Origin: a candidate division LCP-89 bacterium B3_LCP
GTDB taxonomy: Bacteria > Electryoneota > B3-LCP
Length of the DNA stretch: 64,000 nucleotides
Assembly (NCBI GenBank): GCA_005223185.1
Contig: NJBN01000005.1
Coordinates: 155,091-219,090, forward strand
Direction: 5' to 3'
The position numbers and the translations under genes are program-made. Below the pieces are notes generated by a model, which was not told the DNA's origin, did not search any database, and saw nothing but the letters and a program-made list of their open reading frames with translations. Positions 50,402 to 61,905 of this stretch are shown in pieces. Each line of letters begins with the position of its first letter. Position 1 is the first letter of the stretch.

Positions 50402-50420
50402 TTAGATATTGCTCCTTAAG

Positions 50421-50804
50421 TTACACACGCCTCTTCTTTTTCGGGCGGCATCCATTATGCGGTATTGGCGTTACGTCTCTAATCGATGATATCTGCAGAC
50501 CTGCAGCTTGCAATGATCGTATAGCACTGTCGCGTCCGGAACCGGGACCCTTCACGCGTACATCAACCCGCCTCATGCCCAGATCCAGGGCAGTCTTCGC
50601 AGCGGATGAAGCAGCTTGCTGTGCGGCAAACGGCGTGTTCTTGCGTGATCCCTTAAAGCCCATCTTACCCGCCGATGATGCTGAAACCACATTACCGTAT
50701 ATGTCGGTGAGCGTAATCAGAGTATTGTTAAAGGACGCTTTAATATGGGCAACGCCACTGGCGTCCACTTTTTCCTTTTTCTGCTTTCTCTTAGGCTTGG
50801 CCAA
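50421..50804 (-). CDS. rpsK: 30S ribosomal protein S11
   Basis: [49 protein letters not shown]...[13 protein letters not shown]. Confidence 0.97.
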   Translation of the reverse strand: MAKPKRKQKKEKVDASGVAHIKASFNNTLITLTDIYGNVVSASSAGKMGFKGSRKNTPFAAQQAASSAAKTALDLGMRRVDVRVKGPGSGRDSAIRSLQAAGLQISSIRDVTPIPHNGCRPKKKRRV

Positions 50805-50818
50805 AATTAGACTCCAGG

Positions 50819-51187
50819 TTACTTCCTACGGATTTGGGCTGCTCGCTTTTTACCTTTGCGCGTACGAGCGTTATTTTTGGTATTTTGTCCACGCACCGGC
50901 AGTCCCCTTCGGTGTCTGAGACCACGGTAACAGCCGATATCCATCAAGCGCTTGACGTTCATCATAACTTCAGTGCGCAACGGTCCTTCCACCTTGTACT
51001 CATCGGCGATGAGACTGTTTATGCTGTGCACCTGCGTATCGCTTAAGGCGTTTACCCGTATATCAGGATCAATATTGGTTTTCTCGATTATCTGTTTAGC
51101 TAAGGTCGGTCCTATACCGTAAACATAGGTTAAAGCGACCTCAATTCGCTTATCTTTGGGCAGGTCAACACCTGCAATTCGTGCCAC
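50819..51187 (-). CDS. rpsM: 30S ribosomal protein S13
   Basis: [33 protein letters not shown]...[27 protein letters not shown]. Confidence 0.97.
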   Translation of the reverse strand: MARIAGVDLPKDKRIEVALTYVYGIGPTLAKQIIEKTNIDPDIRVNALSDTQVHSINSLIADEYKVEGPLRTEVMMNVKRLMDIGCYRGLRHRRGLPVRGQNTKNNARTRKGKKRAAQIRRK

Positions 51188-51205
51188 AAAACCTCCCTGT
51201 GGGGA

Positions 51206-51319
51206 TTACCCCTGACGCTGCTTGTGTTTGGGATTCCTGCAGATCACGCGCACCTTGCCATGTCGGCGTATAATCTTGCAGTTATCACACATTTTTTTTA
51301 CTGATGAGCGGACTTTCAC
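51206..51319 (-). CDS. rpmJ: 50S ribosomal protein L36 (GTG start; not in ORF track)
   Basis: Direct translation: (V/M)[36 protein letters not shown]. Confidence 0.95.
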   Translation of the reverse strand: MKVRSSVKKMCDNCKIIRRHGKVRVICRNPKHKQRQG

Positions 51320-51336
51320 CACCGCCTCTCTTTCTT

Positions 51337-51555
51337 TTACTTATAACGATAGATGATCCGGCCACGATTAAGATCGTATGGAGAAAGTTCAACCGTCACT
51401 TTGTCTCCTGGTAGAATCTTGATAAAATGCATGCGCATTTTGCCGGAAATGTGCGCTAAGACCTTATGTCCATTCTCAAGTTCCACCCTGAAAGTAGCAT
51501 TGGGGAGGGTTTCTAAAATTGAACCGTCAATCTTTATTGCCTCTTCCTTCGCCAC
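51337..51555 (-). CDS. infA: Translation initiation factor IF-1
   Basis: [72 protein letters not shown]. Confidence 0.97.
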   Translation of the reverse strand: MAKEEAIKIDGSILETLPNATFRVELENGHKVLAHISGKMRMHFIKILPGDKVTVELSPYDLNRGRIIYRYK

Positions 51556-51615
51556 AGATCCCTCAAGTTATTTTTCAATTTAGTGAACAGTTGAGTTGAC
51601 AGCATTTTTGTCAAT

Positions 51616-52389
51616 TTAATTTTCCCAATCGCCGTTGGTTAAAATCAGCGGATCACCTTCGGTAATTACAATAGTTTCTTCCCAGTGCGCTGACGGTTTA
51701 CCATCTGAGGTAATTACAGTCCAACCATCATCTGCAGTGATAATTTCCTTCTCACCGAAATTGATCATCGGTTCTATCGCAAGAACCATTCCGGGATGAA
51801 GATGCGGGCCACGACCCGGCGAACCGTAATTGGGAATTTGCGGTTCTTCATGTAGAGACTTGCCGATGCCATGACCACTCAGCTCCCGGACAACTGAAAA
51901 ACCATGTTTTTCGGACCAGGTTTGCACTGCGTGGGATATATCAAAAAGCCTGTTGTTCTTTCTCGCTTTATCAATCCCGTGATATAAAGCTTCACGAGTT
52001 ATGCCAATGAGACGCTGTATGTCCTGTTTTACTTCACCTATCAGGAACGTTCGAGCTGCATCACCATAATAACCGTTAAGTTCAACACCAACATCGAGAC
52101 CGACTATCTGACCCTCTTTGAAAACCCGCTTTCCCGGTATTCCATGCACGACTTCAGCGTCTATGGAAATACAGCAACTGGCAGGAAACGGGATTCCATC
52201 AGCGCCGGTATAGCCCTTGAAAGCAGGCCTGCCTTCGCGGCGCCTGATACTCTCTTCAATAAATTTGTCAATATCCCTGGCACGAGCGCCGGGAACCATC
52301 AGCGGGGCAACTTCCCGGAAAACCTCAGCTAAAACTTCGCAGGCTTTTCCGATTTCTTCAATATCACGTTTACTCTTTATCGTGATCAT
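51616..52389 (-). CDS. map: Methionine aminopeptidase type I
   Basis: ASCCISIDAEVVHGIPGKRVFKEGQIVGLDVGVELNGYYGDAARTF...LSGHGIGKSLHEEPQIPNYG. Confidence 0.96.
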   Translation of the reverse strand: MITIKSKRDIEEIGKACEVLAEVFREVAPLMVPGARARDIDKFIEESIRRREGRPAFKGYTGADGIPFPASCCISIDAEVVHGIPGKRVFKEGQIVGLDVGVELNGYYGDAARTFLIGEVKQDIQRLIGITREALYHGIDKARKNNRLFDISHAVQTWSEKHGFSVVRELSGHGIGKSLHEEPQIPNYGSPGRGPHLHPGMVLAIEPMINFGEKEIITADDGWTVITSDGKPSAHWEETIVITEGDPLILTNGDWEN

Positions 52390-53026
52390 CTAAAACACTG
52401 CAGACCTTTGTAAAAATATCTTCCGGTGACCCATCCGCATCGACGATACTTAAAAGACCGCGACCGGAATAGTAATCCTGCAGAGGTTTTGTCTGGCGCC
52501 TGTACACTGCCAGGCGGTTACGGATGGTATCTTCCTGGTCATCCGTTCGCTGGATGATCTCACCGCTACATTTAACACAACGACCATCAGCCGGCGGAGG
52601 ATTTGAGATCATGTTGTAATCCTGTCCACACTCCGAACAACCCCTGCGCGCACTGAGGCGGGTGACAACCTTATCGTCGGGAACTTCTAGACTAACACAC
52701 AGGTCTAACGCTGATCCGATCCGTTTCAGCAGAGATTCAAGCCCGTACGCCTGCTGAAGCGTGCGTGGGAATCCGTCGAAGATAGCTCCGACTTTGCAGT
52801 CATCCTCTTTCAACCTCTCTTCGATAACGCCAAGAATGACGTCATCAGGAACCAGCTCTCCGGCTTTCATAAACTTTTGAGCTTCTTTACCTATCGGCGT
52901 ACCATCGGTGACAGCTTTGCGAAGGATATCGCCAGTTGATATCTGTGGGAAACCGTACTTAGTGACCAATTGCTTTGCCTGTGTGCCTTTACCCGATCCG
53001 GGAGCACCCAACAAGATGACGTTCAT
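52370..53026 (-). CDS. adk: Adenylate kinase
   Basis: MNVILLGAPGSGKGTQAKQLVTKYGFPQISTGDILRKAV...IFDGFPRTLQQA; zinc-type LID CSECG..CVKC. Confidence 0.97.
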   Translation of the reverse strand: MNVILLGAPGSGKGTQAKQLVTKYGFPQISTGDILRKAVTDGTPIGKEAQKFMKAGELVPDDVILGVIEERLKEDDCKVGAIFDGFPRTLQQAYGLESLLKRIGSALDLCVSLEVPDDKVVTRLSARRGCSECGQDYNMISNPPPADGRCVKCSGEIIQRTDDQEDTIRNRLAVYRRQTKPLQDYYSGRGLLSIVDADGSPEDIFTKVCSVLDDHDKE

Positions 53027-53035
53027 TGCTTAAAC

Positions 53036-54364
53036 CTACATTCTGCGCCGGCCTCTAAACTTACCGGACTTCATAAAGCCATCGTAATGCCGCGTGAGAA
53101 GATGAGATTCTATCTGCTGCAGCGTATCTAAGGCTACTCCCACAACGATCAGAAGGGAAGTACCTCCGAAGAACGAGGCATAATTGTAGTTGACGTTTGA
53201 ATACCTGGTGATTATACTGGGCAAGATAGCTATAAACCCTAAGTATATCGATCCCGGTAGAGTAATCCTTGTTAAAATGTTGTCCATGTAATCCGACGTT
53301 GCTTTCCCCGGACGAATACCCGGAATAAACCCGCCGTACTTCTTCATATTATCCGCTACATCCACGGGGTTAAAAGCAACCGCCGTATAGAAATAAGTGA
53401 AGAAAACAATCAGCGTGCCGTAGAAAAGCATGTAGAAGTAGGATTCAATGTTGAAGGACATATTCAGCCAGTCTTTGAATCCGGATTCGGGCAGGAAAGT
53501 GGCAACAGTCGAAGGCACGAACATAATTGACTGAGCAAAGATAATGGGCATTACACCTGCTGTGTTAACGCGCAATGGAATATGCGTTCGCTGCCCGCCG
53601 TACACTTTTCTACCCACAACTTTCTTAGCATATTGGACAGCTATCTTCCTGGTTCCCTGTGTCAATAATACCACCGATGCAGTTACCGCCACGAACAGGG
53701 CAATCATGAACAGTTCCATCAGCAGAGCGCGATTGCCGGATATAAACTGGCGTATTTCATCCATCAAAGCGAATGGCAATCGGTCGATGATTCCAATAAA
53801 TATCAGAAGCGATATTCCGTTTCCTATCCCCCTTTCACTGATCTGTTCACCCAGCCACATGATAAACACAACACCGGTAGTCAGGGTCAGCATGATAAGA
53901 AGGCGGAAACCCATGCCCGGATGCGGCACAGCCAGGATACCGGAAGGCGTAACTATTGATTCTAAAAAAACCGATACTCCTAAAGATTGAAGAACTGAGA
54001 TGCCAACAGTGCCGTACCTGGTGAGCTGCGTGATTTTCTTCCTGCCCTCTTCGCCCATTTTTTGTAGCTTCTGAAAATAGGGGACGACGGTTCCCATCAA
54101 TTGGATAATGATGGAAGCAGAGATATAGGGCATGATGCCCAGAGCAAAAACCGTGGCTTTTCCAAACGCTCCTCCGGAGAACATATCGTATAGACCGAAG
54201 AGAGTGTTCTGCTGCATTTTAAAGAACTCACCCAATGCCTCAGCGTTAACACCTGGCGAAGGCACGTGACTACCGATGCGGTAAACAATGAATATCCCCA
54301 GTGTGAAGAGGATACGTTTCCTCAGTTCAGGGATGCGAAAGACCGATTGGAAGCTTTTCATCAT
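53036..54364 (-). CDS. secY: Preprotein translocase subunit SecY
   Basis: PELRKRILFTLGIFIVYRIGSHVPSPGVN...GIMPYISASIIIQLM...GISLLIFIGII; IPGIRPGKATSDYMDNILTRITLPGSIYLG. Confidence 0.97.
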   Translation of the reverse strand: MMKSFQSVFRIPELRKRILFTLGIFIVYRIGSHVPSPGVNAEALGEFFKMQQNTLFGLYDMFSGGAFGKATVFALGIMPYISASIIIQLMGTVVPYFQKLQKMGEEGRKKITQLTRYGTVGISVLQSLGVSVFLESIVTPSGILAVPHPGMGFRLLIMLTLTTGVVFIMWLGEQISERGIGNGISLLIFIGIIDRLPFALMDEIRQFISGNRALLMELFMIALFVAVTASVVLLTQGTRKIAVQYAKKVVGRKVYGGQRTHIPLRVNTAGVMPIIFAQSIMFVPSTVATFLPESGFKDWLNMSFNIESYFYMLFYGTLIVFFTYFYTAVAFNPVDVADNMKKYGGFIPGIRPGKATSDYMDNILTRITLPGSIYLGFIAILPSIITRYSNVNYNYASFFGGTSLLIVVGVALDTLQQIESHLLTRHYDGFMKSGKFRGRRRM

Positions 54365-54831
54365 AAGAGGTGAACCTCACCGCCGGCAACTTTGATTTTC
54401 TCCACGGCGGACTGGGAAGCAGCATGGACATATATCTTAAAAGGCACGGAAACCTCACCGTCACCTAAAAGCTTAACCGGTATCCGCGATTTCTTTATCA
54501 AGCCTGATTTAAGCAGCATTTCCGGAGTGACTTCGCCTCCTGAACCGAAGACGTCAGAAACTCTTTTCAGGTTGACCACCTGGAAGATTCTGCGGAATGG
54601 ATAATTACTAAAACCCCTCTTGGGCAGGCGGCGTTGAATGGGCATCTGCCCGCCTTCAAAGTAAGCCCGAACTTTGTAGCCGGCGCGGGATTTCTGTCCT
54701 TTATGTCCCTTGCCACAGGTTCTTCCCTGTCCAGCGCTGGTGCCTCTTCCCATTCTCCTGCGCCGTCGGATAGCACCTGGTGCAGGACCTATATTTCTTA
54801 GATCCAGGGTTTCTTTAGCCTCTTCAGCCAT
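54361..54831 (-). CDS. rplO: 50S ribosomal protein L15
   Basis: [49 protein letters not shown]. Confidence 0.96.
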   Translation of the reverse strand: MAEEAKETLDLRNIGPAPGAIRRRRRMGRGTSAGQGRTCGKGHKGQKSRAGYKVRAYFEGGQMPIQRRLPKRGFSNYPFRRIFQVVNLKRVSDVFGSGGEVTPEMLLKSGLIKKSRIPVKLLGDGEVSVPFKIYVHAASQSAVEKIKVAGGEVHLL

Positions 54832-55012
54832 CGAGGATCTCCTCTGTACGAACTAAATGTTTTACCTTGTTAACCATGCCGCGGATAGCCGGATTGTCCT
54901 GATGTTCGACCGTTTGATTCAGTTTACGCAAGCCTAATGCCTGAATAATGCGGCGATGTTTCTCAGGACGACCGATGATACTGCGAATATATGTTATTTT
55001 CAATTTGTTCAT
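54824..55012 (-). CDS. rpmD: 50S ribosomal protein L30
   Basis: [54 protein letters not shown]. Confidence 0.95.
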   Translation of the reverse strand: MNKLKITYIRSIIGRPEKHRRIIQALGLRKLNQTVEHQDNPAIRGMVNKVKHLVRTEEILDG

Positions 55013-55560
55013 TATTCACCCAGTTCCAGAATTGCCCTGACAGAAGTACCACGCTGTTGCGCAGTCATACGAAGATCCCGGCAGGATTCTAAACCAGCCA
55101 TAGTGGCTTTGACGACGTTATGAGGATTATGTGTTCCCAGGCATTTGGTGAGGATGTCTTTTACACCCAGGCATTCCATTACAGCACGAACAGCACCGCC
55201 AGCGATTACTCCTGTACCGGGAGAAGCGGGCTTAAGAAGTACTTTGGCAGCGCCGAAACGCCCTATTACCGAGTGGGTTATGGTGAATCCTGATCTGGGT
55301 ATCCCCTTCAGACTTCGTTTGGCAATTTCGGTGCCTTTATTGATGGCATCGGCCACTTCGTTGGCTTTACCTAAACCAAAACCGACCTGTCCCATACCGT
55401 CACCCACTACAACGATGGCATTGAAGGAGAAATTACGACCGCCTTTGACCACTTTAGCCACACGATTGACATGAACGACCCTTTCGATCATGGAAAAGTC
55501 ACCCTGGGATTGGTCGTCCTTCTTTCTTCTTCCCCCTCGTCTGCCTCTATCTCTTTCCAT
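55012..55560 (-). CDS. rpsE: 30S ribosomal protein S5
   Basis: [51 protein letters not shown]. Confidence 0.97.
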   Translation of the reverse strand: MERDRGRRGGRRKKDDQSQGDFSMIERVVHVNRVAKVVKGGRNFSFNAIVVVGDGMGQVGFGLGKANEVADAINKGTEIAKRSLKGIPRSGFTITHSVIGRFGAAKVLLKPASPGTGVIAGGAVRAVMECLGVKDILTKCLGTHNPHNVVKATMAGLESCRDLRMTAQQRGTSVRAILELGE

Positions 55561-55569
55561 TAAATGCTC

Positions 55570-55944
55570 CTAAAACTCAAGACCACCTTCACGGGCGCCT
55601 TCGGCAACGGCTTTGACTCGACCGTGATAAAGATAACCATTACGGTCGAATACAACCCTGGTTATTCCCTTTTCCTGCGCGGTTGCAGCGATTGCTTTAC
55701 CGACGATGCGACTTGCAGCAGTTCTGTTAATGTCCTTTTTAATATCTTTTTTTACGCTTGCGGTCAGACTGGAGATACCAGTGATTACACGTCCATCCTG
55801 ATCGTTCACGAGTTGCGCATATACCTGTTTCGCGCTGCGGAAAACCACTAACCGGGGTCTTTCCTTCGTCCCGGAAACGACCTTGCGAATGTGTTTTTTC
55901 CGTCTGAAGCGCGCAGCTTCTTTATTGTTTGTTTTAGCTTTCAT
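55570..55944 (-). CDS. rplR: 50S ribosomal protein L18
   Basis: RPRLVVFRSAKQVYAQLVNDQDGRVITGISSL...VVFDRNGYLYHGRVKAVAEGAREGGLEF. Confidence 0.96.
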   Translation of the reverse strand: MKAKTNNKEAARFRRKKHIRKVVSGTKERPRLVVFRSAKQVYAQLVNDQDGRVITGISSLTASVKKDIKKDINRTAASRIVGKAIAATAQEKGITRVVFDRNGYLYHGRVKAVAEGAREGGLEF

Positions 55945-55949
55945 AGCAA

Positions 55950-56486
55950 TTATTTCGATGTCTTACCTGCCTTGCGGCGTACGTATTCATTCACATATCT
56001 CACGCCTTTACCTTTATAAGGATCCGGCGGTTTTAAGGAACGTGCGGTGGCAGCGACCTGCCCCACTAATTCACGATCGATGCCGGAGACGTGAAACAGA
56101 GTTGGTTTCTCTACTTCAAGCGTTATACCCTGAGGGGCATGTAACAAAACCGGATGTGAGAATCCCAGTGTGAACAGTAGTGAACTACCCTTAAGCTCAA
56201 CTTTGTAGCCCACGCCCACGATCTCCAGAGATTTCCGGAATCCTTCGGTAACACCGGCAACCATATTGGCGATTAAAGCCCTGGATAAACCATGCAGAGC
56301 TCTATGGCGGCGTGAATCAGAGGATCTGTTTACCTGTATAACGTCCTCTATCAATTCTACCGAAATTTCAGGATGGAGTTCTCTATCAAGGTTACCCTTG
56401 GGACCTTTAACGGATATATTATTTTTCTTTAAATCTACCGTAACTCCTGACGGTATTGGTATGGGTTGTTTCCCAACTCTTGACAC
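55950..56486 (-). CDS. rplF: 50S ribosomal protein L6
   Basis: [33 protein letters not shown]...[27 protein letters not shown]. Confidence 0.97.
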   Translation of the reverse strand: MSRVGKQPIPIPSGVTVDLKKNNISVKGPKGNLDRELHPEISVELIEDVIQVNRSSDSRRHRALHGLSRALIANMVAGVTEGFRKSLEIVGVGYKVELKGSSLLFTLGFSHPVLLHAPQGITLEVEKPTLFHVSGIDRELVGQVAATARSLKPPDPYKGKGVRYVNEYVRRKAGKTSK

Positions 56487-56494
56487 TTTTTCAC

Positions 56495-56893
56495 CTACCA
56501 GATATAACAGAGCACTTCACCGCCCACGCCCAGTTTTTTGGCGCGCGTACCGGTAATTATGCCCTTAGATGTTGTGATAATAGCCAGCCCGATATTGTTC
56601 TGTACCCTGGGGATTTCTCCCTTGCCAACATAATTTCGAAGTCCGGGGCGGCTGATGCGCTTTAATCCCTCGATAACGCTCTTGCCCTGAGGCGTATATT
56701 TGAGCAAAATGCGAATCAGACCCGATTTGCCATCATCAATTATTATATAATCCTCGATAAAACGCTGACGCTTGAGGATCCTGGTGATCTCTTTTTTTAC
56801 TTTTGAGGCAGGTATATCCACCAGGCTCTTTCGAGCGTGCAATGCGTTTCTTATCCTAGTTAAATAATCCGCTATGGGATCAGTCATTGTCAT
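56495..56893 (-). CDS. rpsH: 30S ribosomal protein S8
   Basis: [41 protein letters not shown]...[31 protein letters not shown]. Confidence 0.97.
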   Translation of the reverse strand: MTMTDPIADYLTRIRNALHARKSLVDIPASKVKKEITRILKRQRFIEDYIIIDDGKSGLIRILLKYTPQGKSVIEGLKRISRPGLRNYVGKGEIPRVQNNIGLAIITTSKGIITGTRAKKLGVGGEVLCYIW

Positions 56894-56917
56894 GGGATTT
56901 TCCGTAATGAATGAATA

Positions 56918-57103
56918 TTACCAACTCGCCTTAACCACACCGGGAATCAATCCCTGCAGAGCCAATTCGCGGAAGCAGATACGGCACAGAGCGAACTTCC
57001 TCATGTAAGCCCTGGGACGCCCGCAACGACTGCATCTGCGCACCTGTCGCACTCGATACTTGGGCTTTTTTTTGGCCTTGGCGACCATTGATTTCTTTGC
57101 CAT
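56918..57103 (-). CDS. rpsN: 30S ribosomal protein S14, zinc-binding type
   Basis: 61 aa [61 protein letters not shown]. Confidence 0.97.
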   Translation of the reverse strand: MAKKSMVAKAKKKPKYRVRQVRRCSRCGRPRAYMRKFALCRICFRELALQGLIPGVVKASW

Positions 57104-57115
57104 TAACGCTTTCCT

Positions 57116-57967
57116 TTATGCCGCTTGTTCCTTATTCTGAGTTGCTCGACGACGGAAGGGCATTCCCATCTCTGTTAATAGAGCATGCGCTTCTTCATCA
57201 GTCTTTGCAGAAGTCACAAAAGTGATGTTCAGACCGTGCACACGGTCGATTTTATCCATATCTATTTCAGGGAAAATGATCTGTTCCTTAATTCCCATGG
57301 TGTAACTGCCACGACCGTCGAAGGAACGATCAGGCAACCCCCTGAAATCTCGAATTCGAGGTATAGCTACGTTCAGGAGGCGATCAAAAAATTCCCACAT
57401 GTGATTACCTCTGAGGGTGACACGGCATCCGATCGCCATACCCTGACGAAGTTTAAAATTGGAGATTGATTTCCGCGCCCTGGTGATAGCAGGCTGTTGA
57501 CCAGCGATTAAAGCCAACTCGCTCATGACGGTATCCAGCAGTTTTGAGTTCGTGGCTGCTTCACCAATGCCGACGTTGATAACAATTTTCTGCAAACGCG
57601 GCACCATCATCACATTGGTGTATTTAAAGCGCTTGGTCAGCTCAGCGATGATTGCTTTTTTATACTGAAGCAGCATACGCGGAACCGGCGCTTTTTTTGT
57701 GTCATCTTTAGCAGGCGCTTTGTCGCTCTTTTTATCTGTTGAAGGCTTAGCATCCTTCTTTGCTTTTGTCTGCTTTTTGCCTTTTTCAGAAGGTTTTGAA
57801 GCTTTCTCCTTAGGCTTAGGCTTCTTCACATCCTTAGCTTTAGATTTCTGCTCCTTTTTCTCTTGCTTTTCAGCAGCCTTCTTCTTTACCGGTTTTTCCG
57901 ACTTCTCTGGTTCACTTTCCGGAGTCGGTGTGGTCTTCTCTTCTTTTTCGTCTTCTGGATTAATCAT
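57116..57967 (-). CDS. rplE: 50S ribosomal protein L5 with ~95-aa Lys/Glu-rich N-terminal extension
   Basis: Core [40 protein letters not shown]...; in-frame extension [30 protein letters not shown]...TKKAPVPR. Confidence 0.95.
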   Translation of the reverse strand: MINPEDEKEEKTTPTPESEPEKSEKPVKKKAAEKQEKKEQKSKAKDVKKPKPKEKASKPSEKGKKQTKAKKDAKPSTDKKSDKAPAKDDTKKAPVPRMLLQYKKAIIAELTKRFKYTNVMMVPRLQKIVINVGIGEAATNSKLLDTVMSELALIAGQQPAITRARKSISNFKLRQGMAIGCRVTLRGNHMWEFFDRLLNVAIPRIRDFRGLPDRSFDGRGSYTMGIKEQIIFPEIDMDKIDRVHGLNITFVTSAKTDEEAHALLTEMGMPFRRRATQNKEQAA

Positions 57968-57985
57968 CGGTAAGATTTAATTTTA

Positions 57986-58303
57986 CTAAAATACCTCGCC
58001 ACACTTTACGCAGGCTCTGGTATAATGTCTGCGACCTTCTTCTTTAAGTTCTCTACGTTTTACACGCGTTGGTTCACCACACTTGGAACAGATAACCATT
58101 ACATTCGAAGCATGAATGGGCGCTTCCTTTTCGACAATCCCACCGGACTGATTTTGCGCCGATGGACGCGTATGTCGTTTAATAAAGCTGACACCTTCAA
58201 CAATGATCCGATCTTTTTCGGGGAAAACTTTCAGTACTCTTCCTCTTTTGCCCCTATCATTGCCGGATAAAATCAATACTGTATCGTCTCTTCTAACTTG
58301 CAT
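57986..58303 (-). CDS. rplX: 50S ribosomal protein L24
   Basis: MQVRRDDTVLILSGNDRGKRGRVLKVFPEKDRIIVEGVSFIKRHTRPSAQNQSGGIVEKEAPIHASNVMVICSKCGEPTRV. Confidence 0.97.
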   Translation of the reverse strand: MQVRRDDTVLILSGNDRGKRGRVLKVFPEKDRIIVEGVSFIKRHTRPSAQNQSGGIVEKEAPIHASNVMVICSKCGEPTRVKRRELKEEGRRHYTRACVKCGEVF

Positions 58304-58327
58304 GATATTTCCTGTCGATGCGCCGCA

Positions 58328-58708
58328 TTACAAGACCTCCGGCGCCAGTGATACAATTTTCATAAACTGCTTTTCGCGTAATTCACGGGCAACCGGTCCG
58401 AAGATACGGGTTCCACGTGGTTCTTGCTTGTCGTCAAGCAATACAATGGCATTATCGTCAAAGCGAATGTAACTGCCATCCGGGCGGCGTACTTCCTTTT
58501 TTGTTCGAACGATTACGCCTTTGACGACTTCACCTTTTTTCACAAGTGAGTTAGGGATAGCCGATTTCACCGAAGCGACTATTATGTCGCCGATGGAAGC
58601 ATAGCGACGATGTGTGCCTCCCAAAATCCGGAAACACATGACTTTTTTTGCACCCGTATTATCAGCAACTGTCAGACGGGTTTGTTCCTGTATCATTAGT
58701 ATTCCCAA
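58328..58708 (-). CDS. rplN: 50S ribosomal protein L14
   Basis: [49 protein letters not shown]; true start probably at the internal MIQEQ. Confidence 0.97.
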   Translation of the reverse strand: MGILMIQEQTRLTVADNTGAKKVMCFRILGGTHRRYASIGDIIVASVKSAIPNSLVKKGEVVKGVIVRTKKEVRRPDGSYIRFDDNAIVLLDDKQEPRGTRIFGPVARELREKQFMKIVSLAPEVL

Positions 58709-58781
58709 TCCCGCAAAACGGGATAATTTATAGCTTTAAATATCTATATGTATTGTGCCAAAAATCAGGTTAATACCTGTT

Positions 58782-59045
58782 CTATTTGGCTTTCTCAATA
58801 ACTTCGACTAACCGCCAGCTCTTGTGGCGGGACAGCGGACGACATTCCATGATACGCACCGTATCGCCCTGCCCGGCAGCGTTCTCAGGATCGTGCGCAA
58901 AGAACCTGTTTGACCGCTTGAAATACTTCTTGTAAAGCGGGTGCGGCACTCGTCTCTCTACTGTTACGGTGATGGTTTTATCCATTTTATCACTGACGAC
59001 AGTACCGATTTTTACCTTACGTGGTTTTCTTATTTCCTGATCCAT
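58782..59045 (-). CDS. rpsQ: 30S ribosomal protein S17
   Basis: [47 protein letters not shown]. Confidence 0.96.
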   Translation of the reverse strand: MDQEIRKPRKVKIGTVVSDKMDKTITVTVERRVPHPLYKKYFKRSNRFFAHDPENAAGQGDTVRIMECRPLSRHKSWRLVEVIEKAK

Positions 59046-59048
59046 ATT

Positions 59049-59270
59049 TTACTCGCCCGTTTTTCCGGACTCTTTACGAATACCCAACTCATATTCGTGT
59101 ACAACTGTGGTTAATCTGGCTACGTCACGTCTCGCCATGCGGACTCTCAGTTGATTGTCCAACTGATGTGTAGCCAACTGAAAACGTAGATTTAGCAGTT
59201 CTTCGCGGGCATCTTCCAGGCGCTGGGTAACCTCTTCACTTGAAAGCTGCCTGATATCGTCCATTTTCAT
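59049..59270 (-). CDS. rpmC: 50S ribosomal protein L29
   Basis: [59 protein letters not shown]. Confidence 0.95.
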   Translation of the reverse strand: MKMDDIRQLSSEEVTQRLEDAREELLNLRFQLATHQLDNQLRVRMARRDVARLTTVVHEYELGIRKESGKTGE

Positions 59271-59683
59271 CAGTAAACCTCTCGCGTTACAAAGCGCGTT
59301 CTGATGGGTAGCTTGTGCGCTGCCAGTCGTAACCCTTCCTTGGCAACGTCAGGAGTTACGCCTTCCACTTCAAACAGAATCCTCCCGGGACGAACGACTG
59401 CGACCCAGTGTTCCGGAGAACCTTTACCTTTTCCCATTCGAGTTTCCGCCGGTTTTGCCGTTAGAGGTTTATCCGGGAAAATCCTAATCCACACTTTTCC
59501 ACCGCGCTTGATATACCGTGTAACCGCCACGCGTGCCGCTTCGATTTGACGATTGGTTATCCAACCCGGTTCCAAAGCTTTCAGACCGAATTGTCCAAAA
59601 CTGACTTTGGCTCCGCGATAAGCCAATCCCCTTAATCGTCCTCGTTGCTGTTTACGGTGTTTGATTCTTTTGGGAGCTAACAT
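59270..59683 (-). CDS. rplP: 50S ribosomal protein L16
   Basis: [73 protein letters not shown]. Confidence 0.97.
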   Translation of the reverse strand: MLAPKRIKHRKQQRGRLRGLAYRGAKVSFGQFGLKALEPGWITNRQIEAARVAVTRYIKRGGKVWIRIFPDKPLTAKPAETRMGKGKGSPEHWVAVVRPGRILFEVEGVTPDVAKEGLRLAAHKLPIRTRFVTREVY

Positions 59684-59727
59684 TTTCTATTTACAGATAA
59701 TTCTTAAGTTTATGTTAATAACTTTTA

Positions 59728-60375
59728 TTAGTAATCACCAGCTTGACCCTTACCCAGTATCTCGCCTTTGCAGATCCACACCTTTACACCGATGGTGCCG
59801 TAAGTCGTTTTGGCGGTAGATGTGGCGTAGTCAATGTCAGCGCGAAGCGTATGCAGGGGGATTCTCCCTTCCTTGTACTCTTCACGGCGTGCCATTTCCG
59901 CACCACCCAAGCGACCCGCGCAGGTGATCTTGATACCTTCAGCGCCCATACGGCGTGTAGCCATCAGCGCCTTCTTCATAGCCCGCCTGAATGAAACCCT
60001 GCCCTCTAACTGACGAGCGATGCTATCGGCAACCAGTTGGGCTTCCAATTCCGGTCGTTTTATCTCAACGACATTCAGTTGGACGTCCTTGGTTGTCAGC
60101 GTTTTCAACTCATTCTTCAGAATGTCCACGTTGCGTCCCTTCTGACCGATGACAATACCCGGACGGGCAGTGTTCACAGTGAGAATTATGCGCTTGGGCG
60201 TCCTTTCGATGATGACGTTCGCTACTCCTGCATTCTGAAGTCGTTGTTGGATATAGCGTCTCAGCAGAAGATCTTCTTCTAATTTCTCTGCGAAGTTTTT
60301 TTCATCAAACCAATTGGAGGACCAGGTTTTATTGATGCCAAGCCTGAGACCTATTGGATTTGTTTTCTGACCCAA
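59728..60375 (-). CDS. rpsC: 30S ribosomal protein S3
   Basis: [46 protein letters not shown]...[19 protein letters not shown]. Confidence 0.97.
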   Translation of the reverse strand: MGQKTNPIGLRLGINKTWSSNWFDEKNFAEKLEEDLLLRRYIQQRLQNAGVANVIIERTPKRIILTVNTARPGIVIGQKGRNVDILKNELKTLTTKDVQLNVVEIKRPELEAQLVADSIARQLEGRVSFRRAMKKALMATRRMGAEGIKITCAGRLGGAEMARREEYKEGRIPLHTLRADIDYATSTAKTTYGTIGVKVWICKGEILGKGQAGDY

Positions 60376-60389
60376 ATCTGCTCCTGATA

Positions 60390-60728
60390 TTATACAGTTA
60401 AAGTAACATAAAGATGACTGGTCCGCTTGCGAATTCTGCTGGCTCGACCCATTGCCCTGGGTCTGAACCGTTTCCAGGTGGGACCTTCATTTACCCTGAT
60501 TTCACTGATGAGCGCATCATCGATGTCAATATCGCGGGCTTCTTCTCTATCCATCATGTTCGCCAGGGCTGAACGGATGGTTTTTTCAACCACCACAGAA
60601 GACCTTTTAGGTAAAAAATGCAACTGACTTAAAGCATCATTGACCTTTTTCCCGCGCACTATGTCCGCAACCAGTTTCATCTTCCGGGGTGCAATTCGTA
60701 TATATCGGCAAATTGCCTTGGATTCCAT
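60390..60728 (-). CDS. rplV: 50S ribosomal protein L22
   Basis: [38 protein letters not shown]...[29 protein letters not shown]. Confidence 0.97.
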   Translation of the reverse strand: MESKAICRYIRIAPRKMKLVADIVRGKKVNDALSQLHFLPKRSSVVVEKTIRSALANMMDREEARDIDIDDALISEIRVNEGPTWKRFRPRAMGRASRIRKRTSHLYVTLTV

Positions 60729-61030
60729 CAGGTAGTCTCTCCTCGTTGCACCTTGCTAGTGCGATCTGCTCTTCTCCCGCTATGGCCGCGATAGGTTCTC
60801 GTCGGAGCAAACTCACCCAATTTATGACCGACCATATTTTCGGTGATAAAAATTGGTAAAAATTTCTTTCCGTTGTGAACCGCCAGCGTATGTCCCACGA
60901 ATTCCGGTGGAATCATGGATCGACGCGCCCAGGTTTTTATCACCTTTTTATGTCCACTTGTATTGAGCTTTTCAACTTTCTGCAGCAACTTGCTGTCAAT
61001 AAAGGGACCTTTCTTAACCGATCTCGGCAT
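60728..61030 (-). CDS. rpsS: 30S ribosomal protein S19
   Basis: [83 protein letters not shown]. Confidence 0.97.
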   Translation of the reverse strand: MPRSVKKGPFIDSKLLQKVEKLNTSGHKKVIKTWARRSMIPPEFVGHTLAVHNGKKFLPIFITENMVGHKLGEFAPTRTYRGHSGRRADRTSKVQRGETT

Positions 61031-61075
61031 GTTTCGCTCTCAAGCTTAACTAAGCTTTTAAAGTTCTTTCTTAAA

Positions 61076-61903
61076 TTATCTCTTATGACGTGACTTAACG
61101 ATAAGATCACTCTTTTTGCTCTTCTTGCGGGTTCGGTAGCCTTTTGCAGGAAGACCTCTCGGAGAACAGGGATGCCGCCCACCGGAGGATTTGCCTTCGC
61201 CGCCACCCATAGGGTGATCAACAGGATTCATAGCTACGCCGCGGACTCGGGGACGGCGTCCTAAATAGCGTTTCACGCCAGCCTTCCCCAGGGATACATG
61301 GGCGTGATCTTCATTGCCGACCTGCCCGATGGTTGCCATGCATTCCACATGAATCATACGAACCTCACCGGAAGGCATGCGAATTGTGGCATATTTACCC
61401 TCACGAGCCTGAAGCTGCGCCGCTTCACCAGCGCTGCGCACGAGCTGTCCACCCACGCCCCGCTTAAGTTCGATATTGTGAATCATGAGACCTAAGGGGA
61501 TCGCTTTTAACGGCAAGGTATTCCCCGGACGGATTTCGGCTTCAGGACCGGACATAACCTGGTCACCGATTTGCAGTTGTCCCGGAGCTAAGATATAGCG
61601 CTTCTCGCCGTCGATATAATGCAGTAATGCGATACGGGCTGTGCGGTTGGGATCATACTCAATAGCAGCGACTTTTGCTGGTATCCCAACTTTATCACGC
61701 CTGAAATCAATCTTGCGATATGCACGCTTGTGCCCGCCACCGCGATGACGAACCGTTAATCTTCCCTTGTTGTTGCGACCTCCGGTACTCTTCAGCGGTG
61801 AACAGAGGGATTTTTCCTTCGGTTTCTTGGTCAAATCGCTGTGATCCAGCTTGACCATAGTTCTCCGGCTGGGAGTGGTTGGTTTGTATTTCTTTAAAGC
61901 CAT
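61076..61903 (-). CDS. rplB: 50S ribosomal protein L2
   Basis: [25 protein letters not shown]...[42 protein letters not shown]. Confidence 0.97.
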   Translation of the reverse strand: MALKKYKPTTPSRRTMVKLDHSDLTKKPKEKSLCSPLKSTGGRNNKGRLTVRHRGGGHKRAYRKIDFRRDKVGIPAKVAAIEYDPNRTARIALLHYIDGEKRYILAPGQLQIGDQVMSGPEAEIRPGNTLPLKAIPLGLMIHNIELKRGVGGQLVRSAGEAAQLQAREGKYATIRMPSGEVRMIHVECMATIGQVGNEDHAHVSLGKAGVKRYLGRRPRVRGVAMNPVDHPMGGGEGKSSGGRHPCSPRGLPAKGYRTRKKSKKSDLIVKSRHKR

Positions 61904-61905
61904 TA

